Assembly (NCBI GenBank): GCA_031264205.1
Contig: JAISEH010000045.1
Span: 1 to 9,055 of the forward strand
DNA: 9,055 bases
Direction: 5' to 3'
Origin: Candidatus Margulisiibacteriota bacterium
GTDB lineage: Bacteria; Margulisbacteria; Termititenacia; Termititenacales; Termititenacaceae
Shown: in pieces, positions 1-4,282 of the stretch
How positions within the stretch are numbered: position 1 is the first letter of the stretch
How the letters are laid out: each line of letters starts with the position of its first letter
The notes under the pieces: model-generated
Database searches by the model: none
What the model was told of the DNA's origin: nothing
The model's input: only the letters and a program-made list of their open reading frames with translations
Position numbers and translations under genes: made by a program

Positions 1-119
1 AGACGAACATCTGCGAGGTGCACAAGTTACAGAGTAAATGGAGCCGGAGATACTGGGAGGAGTATGACAAGCTGGAAGGGACAAAGTCTTTTGATGAAAG
101 CGGGAAAGTGATTTTGTAA
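1..119 (+). CDS. 3' end of an unidentified protein gene (partial)
   Basis: An open frame runs in from the left edge (codons begin at base 3) and stops at TAA 117-119. It gives 38 residues that start TNICEVHKLQSKWSRRYW and end in ESGKVIL. The segment is strongly charged and Trp/Tyr-rich, like the tails of many small phage or plasmid proteins, but I do not recognise it. It lies on the same strand as the small gene at 275-649, and the hairpin cluster begins one base after its stop. There is too little sequence to assign a family. That it is coding at all rests on the open frame and the clean stop just before the repeat. Confidence 0.5.
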   Translation, partial: TNICEVHKLQSKWSRRYWEEYDKLEGTKSFDESGKVIL

Positions 120-237
120 TGCCGCTTACAGCGGCACCCCACCACCGCTGCGCGGAGCCTCCCCTTGGCAAGGGGAGGCGGATAAAAATTTGCTTACAGC
201 AAATTTTTATCAGAGGGGTGTTTCGCGAAGCGAAACA
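120..237. repeat. Mosaic of five short perfect hairpins (palindromic repeat element)
   Basis: Five inverted repeats follow one another with only short spacers. They are: TGCCGCT/AGCGGCA (120-126 with 130-136, loop TAC); CCGC/GCGG (145-148 with 152-155); a 9-bp stem CCTCCCCTT/AAGGGGAGG (158-166 with 170-178, loop GGC); a 14-bp AT-rich stem GATAAAAATTTGCT with its complement (181-194 with 198-211, loop TAC); and TGTTTCGC/GCGAAACA (219-226 with 230-237, loop GAA). CACCCC at 135-140 can also pair with GGGGTG at 215-220 and close the inner hairpins into a branched structure. GCTTACAGC forms the tip of both the first and fourth hairpins. Similar CCTCCCC...GGGGAGG palindromes are dispersed extragenic repeats in many bacterial genomes, so a REP- or MITE-like element is inferred. 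None has the T-tract of an intrinsic terminator. Confidence 0.75.
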
Positions 238-274
238 TTGGTAGATGAGCAAAAAATAAAAAGGAGGAAAAATC

Positions 275-649
275 ATGACAAAGAATAATAGTAACGAGGA
301 AACAAAAGAAACAAAACAAGAGGTGTGCCCGATCTGCGGGAAGGTGCATCCAAAGAGAGAAGATTTGAACATCAAGGCGACGAGGGATGAGGTGGAGAGT
401 TTGATACTGATAAACAACCGCGTGAATGTGGCGGAGCAAGCGGCGAGACCGGCGGATATAGCGCAGGGAGTGACACCGGAGCAGGTGCAGGTATTTGTGA
501 ACGCGGCTCTCAATGCGAAAGCGGAGGCAATGAATCTGCAACGACAATGGTGGAATGAAATATTCGCCAAGTATCCACAGCTACCAAAAGACAAAAATGT
601 TTTCGTGGATTTTGAGACGTGTGATTTTTATGTCCAGATAGAACAATAA
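275..649 (+). CDS. Small hypothetical protein with a CxxC zinc-binding half-site
   Basis: This gene encodes 124 residues and I do not recognise a named family. Its start is well supported: AAGGAGG at 261-267 lies 7 nt before the ATG. The N-terminus (1-16) is a polar Lys/Glu/Asn-rich stretch. Next comes Cys18-Pro-Ile-Cys21 with His25, a zinc-ribbon-like half-site. The middle (about 35-95) is Ala/Glu/Gln-rich and probably helical, followed by an aromatic patch (QWWNEIF) and a C-terminal VDFET-C116-DFYVQIE segment. Cys116 could complete a Cys3-His metal site, which is inference. No signal peptide or membrane segment is seen. It sits just downstream of the palindromic repeat and converges on the core operon. 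Its size and form suit a phage or mobile-element accessory gene. Confidence is high that it is a gene and low for any role. Confidence 0.75.
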   Translation: MTKNNSNEETKETKQEVCPICGKVHPKREDLNIKATRDEVESLILINNRVNVAEQAARPADIAQGVTPEQVQVFVNAALNAKAEAMNLQRQWWNEIFAKYPQLPKDKNVFVDFETCDFYVQIEQ

Positions 650-719
650 CAAAGTTAAATGAAAGCCAGCCGCCTACATTACTTTGATTATGTATATGAC
701 CGTATGATAGGTTTGCAAA

Positions 720-751
720 TTTCAGGAAAATATTTTGGAAATATCCTGAAA
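720..751 (-). terminator. Hairpin over the end of the core operon (possible terminator)
   Basis: TTTCAGGA (720-727) pairs with TCCTGAAA (744-751), and inside it TATTT (731-735) pairs with AAATA (739-743), with a 3-nt bulge at 728-730. The structure covers the last codons and the stop of the site-2 protease gene, where the minus-strand operon meets the convergent plus-strand gene. There is no T-tract on either side, so intrinsic termination is uncertain. It could instead protect the mRNA 3' end. Confidence 0.3.
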
Positions 752-1441
752 ACTTAAAAAAATTATCAAGGCCAGCAAAAGCAAAAAGCCCAAAGAATGC
801 GCCGCGCGCTCCCAGTGCGGACTGGGTTTACGGCGAAAAATTAATTCGTAAAATAAAAAAATCAGCCGACCGCCATCGAGCGTGGGGAAAGGCAAGAGAT
901 TGACCATGCCGAGATTAAGGCTCAACAGCGCGGTAAAAAGCCAAAACACTGTCCAGCTCTGTTTGATCGCCGCGGCGGAAAAACTCAAAATGCCGACCGG
1001 ACCGGAAAGTGCCGCAAAATCGCCGCGCGCAAAAATCAAAATAAGATCGCGCCAGATCTCTTTTAATAATTGGCCAACCATAAAAAAAGCCTGATAAACG
1101 CCGTTCAGCAAAATCCCGTGCCGCGCGGCAAAGAGCACATACAAAATCAGCCAGGCAAATAAAACATTGAACAACGCGCCGCCGCTGACCACGCCGAAAC
1201 GCGCCAGCCAGGATTTATTTTGCATCTCATCATCCGCCAGCTGCACATAGCCGCCGACCGGCACGCAACGCAGAGCATAAATAGTCTCACCGCGCTGGAC
1301 AGACCAAAGTTTTGGTCCAAAACCAATATTAAAACTAAGCACCGGCACGCCGGAAATTTTGGCAAAAAACCAATGGCCAAGCTCATGAGCAAAAACAACC
1401 AGGGAGAGCTGCAGCAGCGCGGCCAGCAGAGTGAGCAGCAT
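722..1441 (-). CDS. Site-2 protease of the RseP family lacking the PDZ domain
   Basis: A predicted inner-membrane zinc metalloprotease of 239 residues, of the family that cleaves transmembrane helices in regulated proteolysis (RseP, RasP, SpoIVFB). HELGH at 19-23 supplies the zinc-binding HExxH in the first membrane helix. SGGALFN (86-92) fits the conserved Gly/Asn motif of the second helix. SGPVGI (146-151) is an RseP signature, and NLLPFPTLDGG (181-191) is the third-helix motif with the metal-binding Asp. RseP-type enzymes usually have 350-450 residues with one or two PDZ domains between the second and third core helices. Here only about 30 residues (105-135) remain, so no PDZ domain can fit. 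The reading frame is intact and shows no sign of decay. The ATG follows the lpxA TAA directly (TAAATG), with only a weak GGAA upstream, so translation is probably coupled to lpxA. Its substrate is unknown. I left out a symbol because the PDZ-less form may not be the RseP orthologue. Confidence 0.9.
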   Translation of the reverse strand: MLLTLLAALLQLSLVVFAHELGHWFFAKISGVPVLSFNIGFGPKLWSVQRGETIYALRCVPVGGYVQLADDEMQNKSWLARFGVVSGGALFNVLFAWLILYVLFAARHGILLNGVYQAFFMVGQLLKEIWRDLILIFARGDFAALSGPVGILSFSAAAIKQSWTVFWLFTALLSLNLGMVNLLPFPTLDGGRLIFLFYELIFRRKPSPHWERAAHSLGFLLLLALIIFLSFQDISKIFS

Positions 1442-2350
1442 TTATTTCCGGCCGATCTTCCGCCCTAAAGCGGCGCGCATCATTTTTTCAAAAAAAGGCA
1501 TGGTCTCTGTGAGGCCGCTGTCCTCATGCTGCAAAAGTTCGCGCGGTTTTTGCGCGCTGTGACTGATGCCTTTTTTGGACGTTTGCAAAAAATCCAGCAG
1601 ATGAATTATTTGTTCCGGCAGTTCGCCGTTGACCTGGCACTGCGCGCGTATCGCCTCGGCCGCCTGCGAAATATTTTTGTCCTGCCGGTACATGATTTTG
1701 TACGCTTCTTTGAGGACCGGCACAATTTCCGGCGGGACCAGCAAGGGATTGCGCCGCAAGCCAACTTTGTTGATGGAATAAACTTCCGCGGGATTGCCTT
1801 CGGCCAGCATAAACGGCGGCACGTCTTGAAACAGGCGCGAGTAACCGCCGATCATCGCCAGTTTGCCGATGCGCAAAAATTGCGGCACCGCGACCATGCC
1901 GCCCAGCGTGGCGTTGTCTTCCACAACGACATGGCCGGCCAGCTGCACCATATTGACCAAGACAATATTATTGCCGAGCCGCACATTGTGCGCCAGATGC
2001 ACAAAAGACATGATGAAATTATTGTCGCCGACGATTGTGGATTTACCCTCGCCGCTGGCTTTGTGGATAGTCGCGTATTCACGGATCCGGTTGCCGCTGC
2101 CGATGACAACGTTGCTCTTTTCTCCCTGATAACTGACATCCTGCGGCTTGCCGCCGATAATCGCGCCGCGACAAATCTCATTGTCGCTGCCGATGAGCGT
2201 GTCCTCACCGATAGTCACATTGGCGGCGATCTCCGTGCGGTCACCGATCCGCGCGCCGGCCTCTACTATAGTATAGGGACCGATCATCACATCCTCGCCC
2301 AGCTGTACACTCGGGTCGACACAGGCTGTGGGATGAATTTTGTGCGCCAC
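1442..2350 (-). CDS. lpxA: UDP-N-acetylglucosamine O-acyltransferase (LpxA)
   Basis: LpxA is the first enzyme of lipid A synthesis and moves a 3-hydroxyacyl chain from acyl carrier protein to the 3-OH of UDP-GlcNAc in the cytoplasm. Residues about 5-190 form the left-handed beta-helix of hexapeptide repeats (for example VQLGED, VTIGED, TLIGSD). SFVHLAHN carries His118 and His121, matching E. coli His122 and catalytic His125. LAGH140 matches His144. FQDVPPFMLAEGNPA is a strong LpxA signature, and the helical C-terminal domain follows (about 194-262). Gly169 aligns with the acyl-chain ruler Gly173 of E. coli. Two oddities: the site matching E. coli His160 is Pro156 (AVPQF), and about 40 residues (263-302) extend past the usual end of the roughly 260-residue family. 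I chose GTG at 2350: AGGAG lies 5 nt upstream and the hexapeptide domain begins there. The longer frame from 2437 would add 29 non-homologous residues inside fabZ. Confidence 0.95.
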   Translation of the reverse strand: MAHKIHPTACVDPSVQLGEDVMIGPYTIVEAGARIGDRTEIAANVTIGEDTLIGSDNEICRGAIIGGKPQDVSYQGEKSNVVIGSGNRIREYATIHKASGEGKSTIVGDNNFIMSFVHLAHNVRLGNNIVLVNMVQLAGHVVVEDNATLGGMVAVPQFLRIGKLAMIGGYSRLFQDVPPFMLAEGNPAEVYSINKVGLRRNPLLVPPEIVPVLKEAYKIMYRQDKNISQAAEAIRAQCQVNGELPEQIIHLLDFLQTSKKGISHSAQKPRELLQHEDSGLTETMPFFEKMMRAALGRKIGRK

Positions 2351-2355
2351 AAAAA

Positions 2356-2360
2356 CTCCT
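2356..2360 (-). promoter_or_regulatory. Shine-Dalgarno that sets the lpxA GTG start
   Basis: On the minus strand AGGAG overlaps the fabZ stop codon (TAGGAG) and stands 5 nt before GTG at 2350. It supports the GTG start for lpxA and suggests that ribosomes ending fabZ can re-initiate on lpxA. Confidence 0.8.
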
Positions 2361-2790
2361 ATTGTTTCAAGATCATCATTTTCATTTCGGCCACTTCGCA
2401 GACCACCTCGTCGCTGACATAAGCTGTGCCCTGACAAACGATGAGCGGATTGCGCAGTTTAAGTATTTTGACCACCATTTTAAGCTGATCGCCGGGCACG
2501 ACCGGTTTTTTCCATTTCACGCCGTCAACGCCAGCAAAAAGTGTGGTGACATTTTGAGGCGTGTCCGGCTGGCTCAAAGCAAAAATGCCGGAAACCTGCG
2601 CCAGAGCCTCGACCTGCAAAACGCCGGGCATGATCGGCTGCGCCGGAAAATGGCCGTTAAAAAATTCTTCATTGGCGGTCACATTTTTCAGCGCCGTGAT
2701 GCTATCCGGCGTGATCTCCAAAACTTTGTCCACCAGCAAAAACGGATAGCGATGCGGCAATAATTTTTTTATTTGATTGATGTCTAACAT
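2359..2790 (-). CDS. fabZ: (3R)-hydroxyacyl-[acyl-carrier-protein] dehydratase (FabZ)
   Basis: FabZ removes water from 3-hydroxyacyl-ACP in each round of type II fatty acid synthesis, in the cytoplasm. The 143 residues are a normal length (E. coli has 151). LLPHRYPFLLVD (10-21) is the classic N-terminal motif. GHFPAQPIMPGVLQVEALAQ (46-65) holds the catalytic His47 and Glu61 of the hot-dog fold. VDGVKWKKPVVPGDQL is the conserved core strand region. AGGAG at 2796-2800 lies 5 nt before the ATG, and the gap to the upstream apbE-like stop is 11 nt. lpxA follows 8 nt after the stop. FabZ and LpxA use the same pool of 3-hydroxyacyl-ACP, and the fabZ-lpxA pair is a widely conserved gene order in Gram-negative bacteria, so co-expression balances phospholipid and lipid A synthesis. 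Confidence 0.96.
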   Translation of the reverse strand: MLDINQIKKLLPHRYPFLLVDKVLEITPDSITALKNVTANEEFFNGHFPAQPIMPGVLQVEALAQVSGIFALSQPDTPQNVTTLFAGVDGVKWKKPVVPGDQLKMVVKILKLRNPLIVCQGTAYVSDEVVCEVAEMKMMILKQ

Positions 2791-2801
2791 TTTTTCTCCT
2801 T

Positions 2802-3755
2802 TTATTCGGCGCTGGAAATAACTTTTTGGCCGTTCTCGCCGTTGTCCAGCACGAAGTATACTTCATAGAGGTTTTGGCGTGAAGTCTGTTTTTTAATCGT
2901 GGCGATTTTTTGCAGAGATTTTTCCACACCCATAAAATAAAAAGCCTCAGCCAAAATCTCGGCGGTCACGGCATTGGGTGCGACCACCACGATCTGCTGG
3001 ATCGGCTCGACCGGCGAGGTCACCGGCAAATATTTGCGCCAAGCCGTGGAGTTTACGTAATAAGAATCCTGCGTATTCAAAACGGCCACCGCCGTATCGC
3101 TTAATTTCAAATTGAGATTTTCTTTCTCGGTCAATTTCAGAGACAATTTTTTGGCGCCAAAATAATAAGTCACACCGCCGGCTTTGATCTGGCCGGTCAG
3201 CGCGTATTTTTTTAAATAATTGCTCAACAAATCTACCGCAAAACCGCGTTTGATATGATCAAAATCAATTTCCGCGTTATTCAGGTAGCGCACGCGGGTC
3301 AGGGAGCGGTCCAGCGCGATATTTTTGTAGCCGAGGCTCGCTTTGGCTTTAGCGATACGTTCCGCGGTGGGCGTAGTCAAAGCAAAAATCTTGATGAGCG
3401 GCTGCCAGGTAATGTCAAAATAACCATCGGTAAAAGCTGAAGCATTCAGTGATTTTTCGATCAAGTCGTAAGTGATTTTGCTAATCTCCAAACTGCGCCA
3501 GGCGGCGTTGGCGTTGAGCGCGGAAATCTCGCTCAAAGGACTCAATTTATTGATGTTGGTATCCAGCTCGGCCAGTTTGTCAAAAGCCGTGTTCAACGCG
3601 GTCTGCGCCGGCCGAAGATTTTCTTTTTTGTCGCTGATCTTGATCTGCGCTTCAAAAACATGGTCCAGATAAAAACCGGAGCGTTTTAATTCTTTTTGCC
3701 CATCGCAGCCGGTCAAAAACAACAAACAAATTCCTACCAATAAATATTTTTTCAA
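2802..3755 (-). CDS. ApbE-family FAD:protein FMN transferase-like lipoprotein, divergent active site
   Basis: ApbE proteins attach FMN from FAD to Thr/Ser of extracytosolic flavoproteins such as RnfG and NqrC. The 317-residue product has a lipoprotein signal with lipobox LTGC17; the following Asp18 would favour retention in the inner membrane by the enterobacterial Lol rule. Family motifs are visible: LSPLSEISALN (71-81, as in family PxSEIS-LN), TDGYFDIT (109-116), IDFDHIKRGFAVD (163-175) and AGG (192-194). The catalytic C-terminal part diverges. The usual HIIDPRTG aligns with RKYLPVTS (240-247), losing His, Asp and Gly. The Mg-binding ADALATA aligns with AEILAEA (265-271), so Asp and Thr are both Glu. 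Activity is therefore doubtful or altered. I chose TTG at 3755 because the lipoprotein signal begins there and AGGAGCGGAG lies just upstream. The longer frame from 3854 would put 33 charged residues before the signal and overlap the neighbour. It starts 1 nt after its putative substrate gene ends. Confidence 0.87.
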   Translation of the reverse strand: MKKYLLVGICLLFLTGCDGQKELKRSGFYLDHVFEAQIKISDKKENLRPAQTALNTAFDKLAELDTNINKLSPLSEISALNANAAWRSLEISKITYDLIEKSLNASAFTDGYFDITWQPLIKIFALTTPTAERIAKAKASLGYKNIALDRSLTRVRYLNNAEIDFDHIKRGFAVDLLSNYLKKYALTGQIKAGGVTYYFGAKKLSLKLTEKENLNLKLSDTAVAVLNTQDSYYVNSTAWRKYLPVTSPVEPIQQIVVVAPNAVTAEILAEAFYFMGVEKSLQKIATIKKQTSRQNLYEVYFVLDNGENGQKVISSAE

Positions 3756-3756
3756 G

Positions 3757-4281
3757 TTACTCCGCTCCTTTGTTTTTTCTAAAATTTTCAACCTCTCGGC
3801 GTATGCCGTCAAACACTGCGCGGGAAGTGATCGTCGCTCCGGTAATGCCGTCATGCGCGCCGCCGTATTTCCTGTGCCGCAGATTGGCCGCCGCGTGTCC
3901 TAGCAGGCTGTCCGCAAAACTTTTTTCCGTGAGGCGCGCGCCAAAACCTGGCGTCTCAGCCTGCGCCAAAATCTGCAGTCCGCTGATCTGATAAACCGGA
4001 TCCAAGCCGACCATCAGCTCTATATCGGAACTATAGCCACGCGCCTGCACAGATAAAACATAGCCGAGCAGCTCGCCGGACGCGGCATAAACCTCGCCGT
4101 CAATAATTTCGGCCGCTTCCGGAAAAAGTTTTTGCTGGCCGGCGATTTTGGCTTTTTCTTGATTGAGAGCTTTGAGCGGCGCGGTGCGCTCATACACCAA
4201 CGCCAAAAGCAAACCGGCAACTCCACAAAAAACCGCTAGGATCAGCGCGTATTTTAAAATCAGTTTAACAAGTTTGCCCAT
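3757..4281 (-). CDS. RnfG/NqrC-like FMN-binding membrane protein
   Basis: A 174-residue electron-transfer flavoprotein anchored by one N-terminal membrane helix (about 9-29), with its FMN-binding domain (about 60-165) outside the cytoplasm. ETPGFG (109-114) is the conserved RnfG/NqrC loop. DGITGATITS (144-153) is the flavinylation motif, in which Thr152 aligns with the Thr that carries covalent FMN in NqrC. The length is close to that of RnfG (about 200 residues). No rnfA, B, C, D or E, or other nqr genes lie beside it, so it may act outside a Rnf complex, as in other extracytosolic flavinylation loci. It starts 1 nt after the stop of the 942-aa gene, with no clear Shine-Dalgarno, and ends 1 nt before the apbE-like gene, so translational coupling is likely. 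The ApbE-family neighbour is its expected modifying partner. The redox partners are unknown. Confidence 0.92.
   Translation of the reverse strand: MGKLVKLILKYALILAVFCGVAGLLLALVYERTAPLKALNQEKAKIAGQQKLFPEAAEIIDGEVYAASGELLGYVLSVQARGYSSDIELMVGLDPVYQISGLQILAQAETPGFGARLTEKSFADSLLGHAAANLRHRKYGGAHDGITGATITSRAVFDGIRREVENFRKNKGAE
3760..3769 (-). promoter_or_regulatory. Shine-Dalgarno that sets the apbE-like TTG start
   Basis: AGGAGCGGAG on the minus strand lies inside the last codons of the RnfG-like gene. Its two GGAG cores are 9 and 4 nt from TTG at 3755. Together with the lipoprotein signal that starts there, it supports the short form of the gene. Confidence 0.7.
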
Positions 4282-4282
4282 A

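Noticed and set aside
120..237. CRISPR array
   Set aside because: The stems differ in sequence and length, and there are no equal repeats with unique spacers.
650..686. Terminator between the convergent genes (CAAAGT/ACTTTG with AATG/CATT inside)
   Set aside because: The stem is weak and bulged, has a 15-nt loop and no T-tract, so chance is likely.
1526..2422. A 298-codon plus-strand open frame opposite lpxA
   Set aside because: It lies antisense to lpxA, whose hexapeptide repeats and catalytic motif are unmistakable. The antisense protein shows no family features and no Shine-Dalgarno was seen.
2351..2437. Upstream extension of lpxA to 331 codons
   Set aside because: The added 29 residues overlap fabZ and have no LpxA similarity, while AGGAG stands 5 nt before GTG at 2350.
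3756..3854. Upstream extension of the apbE-like gene to 350 codons
   Set aside because: It would bury the lipoprotein signal behind 33 charged residues and overlap the RnfG-like gene. TTG at 3755 has a good ribosome site.
3757..4281. A complete Rnf or Nqr operon
   Set aside because: Only the G/C-type flavoprotein subunit is present; neighbours on both sides are of other families.
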